Made by a program: the position numbers and the translations under genes
NCBI RefSeq assembly: GCF_000003815.2
Contig: NC_049984.1
Coordinates: 585,495-632,359 of the forward strand
DNA: 46,865 nucleotides
Direction: 5' to 3'
From: Branchiostoma floridae
Taxonomy: Eukaryota; Chordata; Leptocardii; Amphioxiformes; Branchiostomatidae
The notes under the pieces: generated by a model
Databases searched by the model: none
Told to the model about the DNA's origin: nothing
Seen by the model: only the letters and a program-made list of their open reading frames with translations
In this document: one piece after another, positions 1 through 10,705 of the stretch
Position numbering within the stretch: position 1 is the stretch's first letter
Layout: each line of letters begins with the position of its first letter

Positions 1-570
1 TCAGACCGTTCATACAGACAAGTCTGGAGGCGTGTGTTCGGAGCTGCATATTCATCTGCGCTGTTAAAGGGAATTCCCGCCATGATCTTATCTATGTTCA
101 TGTAAACATGTACCTAGTGTAAACATTAATGTAAACATTAAAAGATAAACATCAGACCTGTGCTTATCTAATTTGCATGGTTGAGTGAGGTGAATGAGTT
201 GACAAACAACTTAAAAACTTGCTCGTCTCACCTTGACTAGCAAAACTTAAAGCCACTCATTTCTAGGCAGGGCTGGAGGGTCTGTAAATGCCTTCCTTAT
301 CGCTATTAACCAGGCAGGTGCCTTGTGTTGGAGTTGTGTATAGGAAAATACCTTCTGCCCAATAATACAGCTGCTGCATGCCTCAAAGCTGGTGTGAACA
401 GCGCTTGTACCAGATATACGATTATACACACAGATACAGACTTAGAAAACAATACTGAATTGCTTGGTTTGTGATGGTCTTTCCTTCGGCTGGCAAAATA
501 CACCAGATGATTATTATTATTATTATTATAACAATTTAGTATTTATTGTGTATAATTTACACTATAATTC
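1..570. other. GALNS intron 1 (5' part), no gene seen
   Basis: No exon resembling GALNS exon 1 (a hydrophobic signal followed by MDD and a donor) was found. It holds an ATT microsatellite (510-532). A stretch at ~366-430 (CAGCTGCTGC...GAAGCTGGTGTG-like) resembles 42075-42165, so it is probably a degraded dispersed repeat. Confidence 0.4.
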
Positions 571-574
571 ATGT

Positions 575-1574
575 GCTGTTGCAGATGGGGTGGGGGGACT
601 GTTGTATTTCTCTCCTGTATTATTGCTGTTACAGATGGGGTGGGGGGACATTTGTATTTATCTCCTGTATTTGCTGTTGCAGATGGGGTGGGGGGACGTT
701 AGTATTTATCTCCAGTATTTGCTGTTGCAGATGGGGTGGGGGGACGTTTGTATTTATCTCCTGTATTTGCTGTTGCAGATGGGTTGGGGAGACGTTTGTA
801 TTTATCTCTTGTATTATTGCTGTTGCAGATGGGGTGGGGGGACGGTTGTATTTCTCTCCTGTATTTGCTGTTGCAGATGGGTTGGGGCCTTGGGGGGACG
901 GTTGTATTTCTCTCCTGTATTTGCTGTTGCAGATGGGGTGGGGAGACGTTTGTATTTATCTCCTGTATTATTGCTGTTGCAGATGGAGTGGGGGGACGGT
1001 TGTATTTCTCTCCTGTATTTGCTGTTGCAGATGGGGTGGGGGGACGTGTGTATTTATCTCCTGTATTTGCTGTTGCAGATGGGTTGGGGCCTTGGGGGGA
1101 CGGTTGTATTTCTCTCCTGTATTTGCTGTTGTAGATGGGGTGGGGGGACGTGTGTATTTATCTCCTGTATTTGCTGTTGCAGATGGGTTGGGGCCTTGGG
1201 GGGACGTTAGTATTTATCTCCTGTATTTGCTGTTACAGATGGGGTGGGGGGACATTTGTATTTATCTCCTGTATTTGCTGTTGCAGATGGGGTGGGCGGA
1301 CGTTTGTATTTATCTCCTGTATTTGCTGTTGCAGATGGGGTGGGGGGACGTTTGTATTTATCTCCTGTATTTGCTGTTGCAGATGGGGTGGGGGGACGTT
1401 AGTATTTATCTCCTGTATTTGCTGTTGCAGATGGGGTGGGGGGACGTTTGTATTTATCTCCTGTATTTGCTGTTGCAGATGGGGTGGGGGGATGTTTGTA
1501 TTTATCTCCAGTATTTGCTGTTACAGATGGGGTGGGGGGACGTTTGTATTTATCTCCTGTATTTGCTGTTGCAG
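575..1574 (+). repeat. Junction minisatellite: 20 extra copies of the GALNS exon 2 acceptor
   Basis: The unit is about 46-57 bp: TGCTGTTGCAG, then ATGGGGTGGGGGGAC (codons MGWGD of exon 2), then intron-like GTTTGTATTTATCTCCTGTAT. I count 21 acceptors including the real one at 1573-1574; one decoy reads TAG, the rest CAG or ACAG. Three length variants are visible, one with TATTATT and one with GTTGGGGCCTTGGGG. The forward reading frames stay open through most of the array, which gives spurious long open frames. Confidence 0.9.
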
Positions 1575-4500
1575 ATGGGGTGGGGGGACCTGGGAATCCT
1601 GGGCCAGCCTGAGAAGGAGACGCCGAACCTGGACAAGATGGCGGCAGAAGGAATGCTGCTGCTGGACTTCTACACGGCAAACCCGCTCTGCTCACCTTGT
1701 AAGGGTTTTGTCTTTTAACTTTTTTCTGTTCTCCGAAAACGTGCATCAGTGTTTTCTTGCTGTTAACTTGAATGTATAGAGCTGTTAGTTATAAGTGTTG
1801 TTGTAAGTTTCTTCATCACTTCACCACATTTCAGAGTTCACTGAGGAGAGCTGCCATTGTTCTCTATCTGACGCAAGTTTGCCCTCTGTTATATCAAGTG
1901 TTATATTATATGACCAGGAGACGTGGCAGTGCAAACTCCTGGGTGCCTGCAAACCACTGTTAGATCACATGGCCAGAAGATCACATGACCAGGAGATCAC
2001 ATGACCAGGAGATGTGGGGTGGAAACTCCCAGGTGCTTGCTAAGGGCTGATGTCACTGTTGAGTTGCGCAGTAGAAGGCACAAAATGGGAATACGATTTG
2101 GGTGCGACTTAAGATCCTTGAAAATCTTCTTTTTCCTTGAAAATTTTGGCCCAACCTGGAGACTTTTTGGGTTAGAAGGAACATGTAGGGTCTAAGCTTT
2201 CCCATTTTGGTCAAAATTTGGTCAGTTTAGCAGTTTTGGTGGGGCGCAGAAGGATTTTAGTTGTTGGGTCAGATGAGTGCTATCAGGAGAAAATTGGGGT
2301 CAAAGGTGAGGTTTCTTTCATAGAGCGGGGATTCCTCGGAGTTTGAGGTGGTTGAACCTCTGTTTTCTTTTAGTGTTTACAAAGATGACCCTTGTGACTG
2401 TCTGGTGGAGAAAAATTGTTAAGATTTAAAACTGGGGTTAGTACTTTTCTGAAGCCTTGTTTCAGTGTATTTCAACATGCTTTCCTATGGAGAGGTCCAA
2501 CTGTGGTATCAGCCCTGTAACCCACCCATCACGTCACATGTGCAGGAGCCATGTATGTATTTGGACTGGCACTTGTTTATCACCTGACAGTAGAGAAGTT
2601 ATGTCCAGTGACACAGCTGAAGTTCTAACAGGATAAAGAGACTCTTTTTACACAACCAGTCAGAATTGTGCTGAAGAAGGTGACAGACGGTCACCAAAAC
2701 GTCGGTGAGAATAAAGCACTGGTTGTGTAAAAAGAGTCTCTTTATTCAGTGACCTACCGACCTGATGAAACTGTTCACGGATGAAGTTCTGACAGCTTCC
2801 TGTTTCTCCGCAGCTCGAGCGGCGCTGCTGACGGGAAGGCTCCCCATCAGGAACGGGTTCTACACCACCAACGACCACGCCAGGAACGGTAACGGGATTT
2901 TCTCTCTGACATTATGCAGCTTTGGCTCTAAGCAAAACCTCATCATTATAAGCAATAGTTTAGGATTCATTCATATAAAGGACCTGAGTTCCCAGAGTGA
3001 TGCCTGTTTGTTCATGCTACAAGGACAGAAAATATGTGGGTAGGAGTGCGCCCCCTGGCGGAATCATCCAGGATTGCACCCGAGATAGACTGGTTCCCTT
3101 CTCGGTCCCAGGGTGCCTTGCTCCGCAGAGTGAACTTGGCAGCGGGGCCTCTCAGCTAAAAACAGCTGGCGGCTGAACAACAGCTTCTTGATTGAGATGC
3201 CGTTGTTTGACCAATCCAACACTGTGTTATACCTGGAAACATGTCTTGCTCTAACCTGGAATCCAGTCTACGATGGACTGGCCAGACTACCTTCGGGACA
3301 GGATGGTCCCACTGGGCAAAGTCCTATGGGGGGGGGGGGAAGTGCTACCGGGTGTGAATGATTACACCAGCGGCTCAGAGCTGCACTGGCCCCGTAGAGA
3401 GCCTACACTAACTACCGTAGGCCATGCCACAACTAGACTGGATTCCAGGTTATTAGTCTTGCTCCAGATTGTTTTAAGAGCTGTTACTTTTGCAGGCTTC
3501 ACCCCCAGGTTTTGTTGACAGCTGTTACCTTTACAGGCTACACCCCCCAGGAGATAGTGGGCGGGATCCCTGACTCTGAGGTCCTGGTGTCGGAGCTGCT
3601 GTCTCAGGCTGGCTACAGGAACAAGATCATCGGCAAATGGTGACTACGTTTTTAACTGTAGAAATTTTTGCAGTGGCATAATGTTCACGGTTTTCACTCT
3701 GGCTTCTTCACCACCAACTTTAAAACCACTGTCTGTATTCTACCCCCTTCTTCCAACCCCGACTTGAAACCACTGCAAAAATTCCATTTTCCAGAAATTA
3801 GAACCTTGCTTTCTTTCTTTCTTTCTTCTTTATTTCAGGCACTCACCGGCCCATATGAAGCAAAGATAAGTAACTGTGAAAAACATAGAACAAGACAGCA
3901 TCATTTTAAAATATCCCAGATTACAAACTTACTTGGCATTTATTTGCAATATCATCATGTCAGATGGAGTTTTAACAAGTCACTTGTTTGTCATAATCAG
4001 TGTCTTTAAGTGTCTGCCCCCTCCTGTCCGAACCATGCACCAGTTTCAGTTTCAGTTTATTTATTTCACCAGGAATACATCTCAGGTCAGCGTAGACCTG
4101 TTTTTCAGGCAATCCTGGGCACATGCGCATACATAAAAACAACACAATAACAATAAATAACAACATACTGTAAAAATAGCATTACTAAGCCATTAGGTGT
4201 AATTGGCGCCTAAATGTCTTGAACTTCATCATGCTTCGTGTTTCCTGAGAAAGCTTGTTCCACAACTGCACTCCGAAGTACTGCAGACTGCCGCGAAATG
4301 TGGGGGAAGACCTGGAAGCTCTGACCCCCAGAGGAAGGGAGTGTGTGGAGTATTGGAGCAGGAAAGTGTAGTGATGACACGACGAAGAAGAAGAAGAAGT
4401 GTCTTTAATTCTTGTGCCATGAATTTGTAATAAATCCTTTGTTCCATGTTGAAACTGTTTCCCTTTCTGCAGGCACCTCGGGCACCGTCCGCAGTACCTG

Positions 4501-7500
4501 CCCCTCAGGCACGGCTTCCACGAGTGGTTCGGGGCCCCCAACTGTCACTTCGGTCCCTATGACAACAAGGCCACGCCCAACATACCCGTGTACAACGGGT
4601 CAGAAATGGTGGGGAGGTAGGTGATCTCTTGTTGACACATTGTCATGGTAGGCTCTAAGAAAATCTAAAAAGTGATTTTCCTACTTCATGGCTCCCCCAA
4701 CTACTTCATTTTCCCCGACAGGTATTATGAAGACTTTGCGATCAGCCGAGCCAGCGGGGAGTCGAACCTGACGCAGCTGTACGTTTCCGAAGCGCTGGAC
4801 TTCATCGACCGCCAGGCTGCGGCGGGGCGGCCGTTCTTCCTGTACTGGGCGCCGGACGCCACACATGGGCCGCTGTACGCCTCACGGGGTTTCCTGGGCA
4901 CCAGCCGCAGGGGCCTGTAAGTACCTGGTCTCACACCAGTGTAAATACCTGGTGTCACACCAGTGTGTCTGATCTCACACCAGTATAAGTACCTGGTCTC
5001 ACACCTGTGTAAGTGCCTGGTCTCACACTAGTTACAATAATGGATATTCTTTCTCTGTGGCCAAAGCCACATTTCTGCCTGATGACCCAAAGTTAATGTT
5101 CCCTGCAGCTTCAGTGATGCGGTGACAGAGCTGATGACCCAAAGCTAATTTATCTGTGCCGTTACAGCTACGGTGATGCGGTGAGAGAGGTAAAGACTAA
5201 AGTTTCTGTGCCGTTACAGCTACGGTGATGCGGTGAGAGAGGTAAAGACTAAAGTTTCTGTGCCGTTACAGCTACGGTGATGTGGTGAGAGAGCTGATGA
5301 AAGTTTCTGTGCCGTTACAGCTACGGTGATACAGTGAGAGAGGTAAAGACTAAAGTTTCGGTGCCGTTACAGCTACGGTGATGTGGTGAGAGAACTGGAT
5401 GACGGAGTCGGGCGGATCCTGGCGAGGCTGCGAGCCCGCGGGCTGGACACGAACACACTCGTCTTTTTCACCTCGGACAACGGAGCGGCCATGGTGTCCA
5501 GAACTCAAGGTGAGACACATTCTGGACATTCTACTGTATGTCATGTCACATCATCATCATCATCATCATCATTGGCGGGTTGCCCGGACCAGGTCCAGAC
5601 TCTCCTTCCAGACATATGTCCCCCATAGCATTCTTTAAATCCTCAACCCGCAACCCCACATCACGAGCAAGCTGATCTATGTAGGTCAGTCGGGGTCACC
5701 CAGCATGTGTAAACCCGTGTAATGGCTTTCACAGTATGAGTTCACTAGCAAGCTCTGCTTGGCCGGCAAATCTGGTCCTCGCGATGGTCCTCCCTGATGA
5801 TGGTTGATATGGTGGAAATCTTGTCATGCAACTGTTCTTTTGTAGGATGTCACACATCAACATGGCACGACTTGTCAATGGCCTCTTACACACGATTTCT
5901 TATCAGGTGGCAGTAACGGCCCGTTCCTGTGGTTTGTTGTCAGGAGGCAGTAACGGCCCGTTCCTGTGCGGGAAGCAGACGACGTTTGAAGGAGGGATGC
6001 GTGAGCCGGCCATCGCCTGGTGGCCATCCAGGATACAGCCTGGACAGGCAAGACGTCTTCACATTTTCTTCTGTTTGTGATAGATGAATTTATCTGCCGC
6101 TCCACCTGAAAGATTTATTATATAGAAAAATAGGAAAATATTCTAGAGAAGCTGCAGCTATTTTGTTGAAAAGCTAACTTGTAACAGGCTGATGGTGCAT
6201 GTCGAGTCATTTCCTAGTGGGTTGTTCTCGAATCTCATTTCCTGGTGGGTTGTTCTCGATCCCCACAGATGTTTACAGGATGAGTTTTTGCTATAATCCC
6301 CCCCCCCACACACACACACACACAGATCAGCCACCAGCTGAGCACAGTCATGGACCTGTTCACCACAGCCCTGGAGCTGGCAGGGGCTGTCCCCCCCTCC
6401 GACAGGGTGTACGATGGAACGTCCCTCCTCCCCACCCTCCTCAATGGCACAGAGGTCGACAGGTAAGGTCAAACTCCGGCTGACTTCCAATGGAATAAAT
6501 CATGATTAAGCTTTTTTTCTTCACAGAAAAATGAGTAGCCCCCAATTTCTGGTGGCTGTTCCCCTGAAAGCTTGCACCCATTCATAACCAGTGAGTTGAA
6601 ATAACAGGTTCCATAGAAATTACTTTCAGAGATCTTATTAAGAACTAATGGCAACTAATGAAGAAGAGTCCATTCCAAGTTACTACAAGGGTGTTATGTA
6701 ATACGTTGGGTTATTGCCCCAATATATGATGTAAGGCCCTATTGTAGATGCCTGTACATTTTTAGATTTCACTGCTAGACACTGGTGGGTCTTTTGTGGG
6801 GAGCCATCGACGCATGACGCCCAACCATACTTTTCAAGCTGTATGAATTGCTTGCTTTCCAGCCCACTGACCCAATTACAATATGCTACAAAAATGGTAG
6901 AAAATGTGAAGACTATCCGATTGCTGCCTACCCCTGCATCAGGGATCCCAGCAGCAGTGTAATCAAACAATGGATAGTGAGTGAGTGAGCGACACAGCAG
7001 TAACATGATATCCAGCAGCCATGTTACAGAACAGCAGCTGACATGACGACCTTTGTTTCCACAGGCCGGTGTTCTATTACCGTGGCGACGAGCTGATGGC
7101 TGTGAGGTACGGGCTGTACAAGGCCCACTTCTGGACATGGACCAACGGGCAGGACGAGCGCTCCAAGGTGAGGCTGCCACCATGGCAACAGTTACTGTGG
7201 CAACAACCTGATGGTAGCAAGTATCTCAGGAAAGTTTTATCCACAAAAGAAGAAGCATTGTCCTGTTCTGTACTGACAGGTGCACCCAGTCAGCAGCCTC
7301 TTGGTTTAGTTTGAAAATCTCTTCCTTACATTAGGATAGGAATAATGCTCTAACATTGCTAGACAGACAAGCCCATAACACTGAGGAAGCCACACGGCGA
7401 AACATGTTTGTTGTGTGTTGGTTTGAATAAAGTTCCTAAACGGGGAACATGCGGCTCCAGCGTGTTTTCTGAAGATGTGGCGTAAGTGTCACAGTTGGCT

Positions 7501-9835
7501 TGAGGTTGTCCTTCCCCACATACTAATTTGCTAGACAAACAAGTTATTACTGTTCTCATACAGGATTTGCTATTAGGGAAATCATACATGCTCTGAGAAA
7601 CTGCAGAAGTTCCTGGTTTGCATTCCTCACGTCTTCTGTAGGGGATCGACTTCTGCCGCGGGGAGGACATTCCAGGGGTGACGACGATGCAGCAGGTCAA
7701 CTACACGGACAGCCCTCTGCTGTTCCACCTGGGGCGCGACCCCGGGGAGAGGTACAGCATCAAGTAAGTACAGCATCGTGCAGCATCAAGTAAGTACAGC
7801 ATCAAGTAAGTACAGCAGTAAGTACAGCAGTAAGTACAGCATCAAGTAAGTACAGCAGTAAGTACAGCAGTAAGTACAGCACCAAGTAAGTACAGCAGTA
7901 AGTACAGCAGTAAGTACAGCACCAAGTAAGTACAGCAGTAAGTACAGCATCAAGTAAGGACAGCATCAAGTAAGGACAGCATCAAGTAAGGACAGCATCA
8001 AGTAAGTACAGCACCAAGTAAGGACAGCATCAAGTAAGTACAGCATCAAGTAAGTACAGCATCAAGTAAGTACAGCATCAAGTAAGTACAGCATCAAGTA
8101 AGTACAGCACCAAGTAAGTACAGCATCAAGTAAGTACAGCATCAAGTAAGTACAGCATCAAGTATGTACAGCATCAAGTAAGGACAGCATCAAGTAAGGA
8201 CAGCATCAAGTAAGTACAGCATCAAGTAAGTACAGCATCAAGTATGTACAGCATCAAGTAAGGACAGCATCAAGTAAGGACAGCATCAAGTAAGTACAGC
8301 ATCAAGTAAGTACAGCATCAAGTAAGGACCTTTATTTTATCAGCCTGCTGCTATTCCAATTGGGGTACAGCATCAAGTGATTAGGATCATCAGAGTGGAG
8401 CTGTCATAGATCACACGCAGCAAAGTTGAGATGTTGCCAATTTCTGCTTGCCTGAAACACTGATTTGATGACTGACGACCTGTCCACAGACCGAAGTCCT
8501 CGGAGTACAAGCAGGCCATGAGGAAGCTGGAGGAGGTGGTGGCCAGCCATCGGGCGGGGCTGTTGCCGGGGGAACCACAGTTCAACATGTGCGACTCTGC
8601 TGTCATGGTGAGTCGTTTGAAGACCAACTTTCAGAATCATGTCAAGGCACATCTGTGGGGGAGTATTGTAGTCCAGTAGTCGTCGTCGTCGTCGTATCCA
8701 TTTTTGATTATACTGCTGCTGGGATCCCTGTCACAGGGGTAGGCAGCAGTCGGAATAGTCTTCACACTGTGCTTCCATGCTGCTGGTCCGTCCAGTGAGT
8801 CCAGCTCTGGGCTTCATGGTTTGCCTCGATGGCCGGACCCTATCTTCCGCACCCGCAAGTCAGCGAGGCCTGCGACAATGCCGGCTGCTCGTCGGTGACT
8901 GCTACCGGCACTGCCTGTGCCTTTATCTGTATGAAGAACTTTCCATTTCGGTTTGGATAGGGTTTTTTACGGCCGGATATCCTTCCTGACGCCAACCTGT
9001 AACCGCACTAACTGGGTTATCACATCATCCATCACACCAGTCTGTCAGTTTATCGCCAGCTGCCGCGATGAAGCTACCCCAGGTCAGGTAGGAGCTTTGT
9101 ATCGGGGGCTCGTCCCTTAGACAGGCTGCTTCCACTCCAGCTGATGACCCCTGTCTGGCCAACTCGCTAACCCTGAGTAGGGGGAGGGGTCGAGGGCTGC
9201 CAGATCCTGTCCCTTATCGAAGAGGGACTGAAAACTGCTAAAGTGGGTTATAGATGGGCCAAAGTAATTGAAGAAAAAGTCAATAAAAAATATATATAAA
9301 CAAGAGTGGGAGGGGGGCAGAAAGGCTGTTGGATATTGGCATGTCATGCGGTCTAACTATGTAAACAAAACAAAAAAATGAACATAAGGACACATTAAAC
9401 CCTGTCATCTACATCCAATAACACTAAAATTGGCCTACAAGAGACCCTCCACACAGAGGATTAAGATGGATACACATCCCATGTGCAGCAGGATCCAAGG
9501 ATGCGGCCATCTTGGATCTGACCCTTGACCCTCTAGACGCAGTCTAAGAACAAAATGTGTTTGACCATCTCCGTACCCGTGACTCAAGTAGATCTGAGGT
9601 GCCTGGGAGTGTGTAACAGCTGTGTTGCTATGGTGACCGTATTGACCTGTGACCCAAGTGGTGTGCCTGGGATTCAATCAGTATCTTAACCAATTTGCTG
9701 CTCCTCCACATAGTAAATTCCGTGGATTTCCTTTTGTGCCCCATACAGAACTGGGCACCGCCGGGGTGTGAGAAGCTGGGCAGATGTCTGAAGGGACCGG
9801 AGTCCAAACCGTACAAGTGTCCCTGGCCTCACTGA
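1575..9835 (+). CDS. GALNS: N-acetylgalactosamine-6-sulfatase, exons 2-13 (5' partial)
   Basis: Lysosomal sulfatase that removes 6-sulfate from keratan sulfate and chondroitin-6-sulfate. Exons: 1575-1698, 2814-2888, 3537-3639, 4473-4616, 4722-4916, 5373-5509, 5944-6047, 6326-6462, 7065-7167, 7642-7763, 8490-8607, 9749-9835. They join in frame to 482 residues, matching human residues 41-522 as I recall them, and end in TGA. Visible active-site residues: CSPSR (the Cys converted to formylglycine, human C79, and R83), GKWHLGH (K140, H142), DATHG (H236), TSDNG (D288, N289) and GKQTTFEGG (K310). The NLT glycosylation sequon is kept. The first codon, MGWGD, starts exactly where I recall human exon 2 starting, so exon 1 (signal peptide and two metal-binding Asp) should lie left of base 1. 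Intron 8 appears to be GC-AG. Six of the splice junctions are copied into intronic minisatellites. Identification is near certain; boundaries are hand-made. Confidence 0.95.
1699..2630 (+). other. GALNS intron 2, short tandem repeat and no gene
   Basis: Mostly unique non-coding sequence. At ~1910-2012 the 16-mer ATCACATGACCAGGAG occurs about four times in diverged form. Confidence 0.45.
2631..2746 (+). mobile_element. Small inverted-repeat element with CTGAAGA hairpin motif
   Basis: The ends are inverted: GGATAAAGAGACTCTTTTTA and CACAACCAG on the left are mirrored by CTGGTTGTGTAA and AAAGAGTCTCTTTATTC on the right. Inside is CTGAAGA, a 6-bp hairpin (GGTGAC/GTCACC), then AAAACGTCGGTG and AATAAAG. 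A relative lies at 23300-23406. Class unknown. Confidence 0.55.
3252..3452. mobile_element. MITE with TAACCTGGAATCCAGTCTA ends
   Basis: TAACCTGGAATCCAGTCTA at 3252 is inverted at ~3434-3452 (TAGACTGGATTCCAGGTTA), with TA at both ends, as for TA-targeting DNA transposons. About 200 bp, non-coding, in GALNS intron 3. Confidence 0.6.
3476..3536 (+). repeat. Duplicated GALNS exon 4 acceptor (2 copies)
   Basis: AGCTGTTACTTTTGCAG then GCTTCACCCCCAGG at 3479-3509 is a copy of AGCTGTTACCTTTACAG then GCTACACCCCCCAGG at the real junction. The acceptors are 41 bp apart (3494-3495 and 3535-3536). Confidence 0.75.
4010..4397 (-). mobile_element. 5'-truncated LINE fragment in GALNS intron 4
   Basis: The minus strand encodes a typical C-terminal tail of a non-LTR retrotransposon ORF2 ([19 protein letters not shown]...FKTFRRQLH). 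A CTGAAA repeat marks the 3' side (4035-4055). The segment is flanked by the 11-bp direct repeat AGTGTCTTTAA (3999-4009 and 4398-4408), which fits target-primed insertion. CR1/L2-like by appearance. Confidence 0.6.
4917..5035 (+). repeat. Degenerate copies of the GALNS exon 6 donor
   Basis: The real donor GTAAGTACCTGG (4917) is followed by about four diverged copies of GTAAGTACCTGGTCTCACAC at 22-26 bp intervals. Several keep GTAAGT or GTAAAT. Confidence 0.65.
5085..5372 (+). repeat. Junction minisatellite: five decoy acceptors of GALNS exon 7
   Basis: Acceptors end at 5108, 5167, 5219, 5271 and 5320; the real one ends at 5372. Each GCCGTTACAG is followed by CTACGGTGATGCGGTGAGAG (codons YGDAVRE). 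Three units then read AGGTAAAG, a donor-like site, so each resembles a 22-nt micro-exon with its own acceptor and donor. Confidence 0.85.
5545..5830 (-). repeat. Unclassified dispersed repeat with ATC microsatellite
   Basis: A TCATCA repeat (5549-5572) borders GC-rich text beginning GGCGGGTTGCCCGGACC. Read on the minus strand, this looks like a LINE 3' end with a simple-repeat tail. No coding domain is recognisable. Confidence 0.3.
5895..5943 (+). repeat. Duplicated GALNS exon 8 acceptor (2 copies)
   Basis: TTATCAG then GTGGCAGTAACGGCCCGTTC at 5900-5929 copies the real TTGTCAG then GAGGCAGTAACGGCCCGTTC (5937 on). The acceptors are 37 bp apart. Confidence 0.8.
6690..6985 (+). repeat. Dispersed repeat, LINE 3'-end-like, in GALNS intron 9
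   Basis: The 3' part (CGATTGCTGCCTACCCCTG...CAGCAGCAGTGTAATC) recurs inverted at ~8704-8770 in intron 12. It ends in a GTGA microsatellite. Probably the 3' UTR of a non-LTR element; the family was not identified. Confidence 0.4.
7366..7440 (+). other. CTGAGGA...GAAAC hairpin motif (hammerhead-like?)
   Basis: CTGAGGA (7381-7387), a short GCC-ACAC-GGC hairpin, GAAAC (7399-7403), CATG, then TGTTGTG, which can pair with CATAACA just upstream. AATAAAG follows. The layout recalls a minimal hammerhead core, but an extra A breaks the standard stem II closing pair. Confidence 0.3.
7764..8325 (+). repeat. Junction minisatellite: ~36 copies of the GALNS exon 11 donor
   Basis: The 12-16 bp unit GTAAGTACAGCATCAA repeats the last nine exon bases (TACAGCATCAA) and the donor GTAAGT or GTAAGG. 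The real donor is at 7764-7765. A stray copy (GTACAGCATCAAGTGA) lies near 8366. Every unit offers a nearly consensus 5' splice site. Confidence 0.9.
8660..9010 (-). repeat. Dispersed repeat, LINE 3'-end-like, in GALNS intron 12
   Basis: Read on the minus strand it runs from GGTTGGCGTCAGGAAGGATA through CCCAGCAGCAGTATAATC to a CGA simple-repeat tail (8679-8695). It shares ~70 bp with 6896-6965. The GGCGTCAGGAAGG...CCGGCCGTAAAA motif occurs in 3' ends of several animal non-LTR families, from memory. Confidence 0.4.
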
Positions 9836-10369
9836 TCCTCTGTACTTCAGATTGTGTAACTATGGCAATGTCATTTGGATGTTGAATGGATGATTAATGA
9901 AAAATGAAAATTTTGGTGTTTCCTACAATGGAGAGTCTAAACTGTATTATATGTATAACTGTAAATTAAAATGAAATCATTACAGTCTGTGCAGTTTATT
10001 TTGCTGTAAAGGAGCAAAGTCAGTCTCCATAGTTTCTGCACAGTACTTCAGCAAGAGCTAAAATATATGATGAAGTGTATAGGTCTTACAAAAGAACTTA
10101 TTTTACTTTTATTGATTTTACGTTTGTCATAACGCATAATGTGTACACTGGTCTTTTTACCACATATTGTAAGAAAAAACAAATTCGATATCTCATGCAC
10201 TGTGCAATTTACAAATGTACAACATAACCTGCCGACCCACAATAGCTTTTCAACGAGAATGATTTAGTTATTTACATTTGGTGTCCAGTCAGGATGATGA
10301 TTTGCCAGAATCTCCTGCCATGCTGAAGTCAGCACTTCGGTTCTTAAAGTGACAAATTATCTACATATG
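9836..10369. other. Intergenic, GALNS 3' UTR and flank
   Basis: AT-rich sequence after the GALNS stop; nothing further recognised. The LINE fragment begins at about 10370. Confidence 0.4.
9965..9970 (+). terminator. Candidate GALNS polyadenylation signal (ATTAAA)
   Basis: ATTAAA lies 130 bases after the GALNS stop codon in AT-rich sequence. No AATAAA is closer. It is a common variant signal but is supported only by position. Confidence 0.4.
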
Positions 10370-10705
10370 AATGATGATGATGATTTGCTGTCCAGTCAGA
10401 ATTTCCCGCCAGACTCCAGCAGGCTGGAGGTGATTGGTACATTCTGTAGGAGTCGTGATGATGGATTCTCCTGTCGGCTGTCGACAGATGAGTAATGAGT
10501 AGGCAGGCAGCCTAACCAGTCACTTGTCCAGGTGTCTCCTCATGTGGGAGTGCAGTCCGATTCTGGAGGCGCAGGGGCGGCCGCAGGTGCTGCAGATGAA
10601 GGAGCTCGAGCTTACAGGCACAGAGCCCTGTTTCCTCCTCTCCTTCTTCTCATGTATGGCAGCAGCTCTTTTCGATTCAAAGGCCATGATTCCTGACTTA
10701 CATTG
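10370..10705 (-). mobile_element. LINE ORF C-terminal fragment with C2H2 finger (left half of a split copy)
   Basis: The minus strand encodes ...MAFESKRAAAIHEKKERRK, then FICSTCGRPCASRIGLHSH and MRRH before a stop at 10520-10522. The C-x2-C...SRIGL-x-SH-x4-H finger is the terminal finger of a class of animal non-LTR retrotransposon ORFs. Downstream sits a 3' UTR ending in an ATC-type tail (~10370-10388). The upstream portion of the same domain lies at 22724-22970, on the far side of the 12 kb element. Confidence 0.65.

Noticed and set aside
546-1718. 390-codon plus-strand open frame rich in MGWGD and [11 protein letters not shown]
   Set aside because: It is the GALNS exon 2 junction minisatellite read through. 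The repeat unit lacks stops, so frames stay open; only the final codons belong to exon 2.
4681-4958. Minus-strand frames opposite GALNS exon 6
   Set aside because: Antisense shadows of a GC-rich exon.
6683-7183. 166-codon minus-strand frame overlapping GALNS exon 10
   Set aside because: It is a shadow of exon 10 and a dispersed repeat; no recognisable domain.
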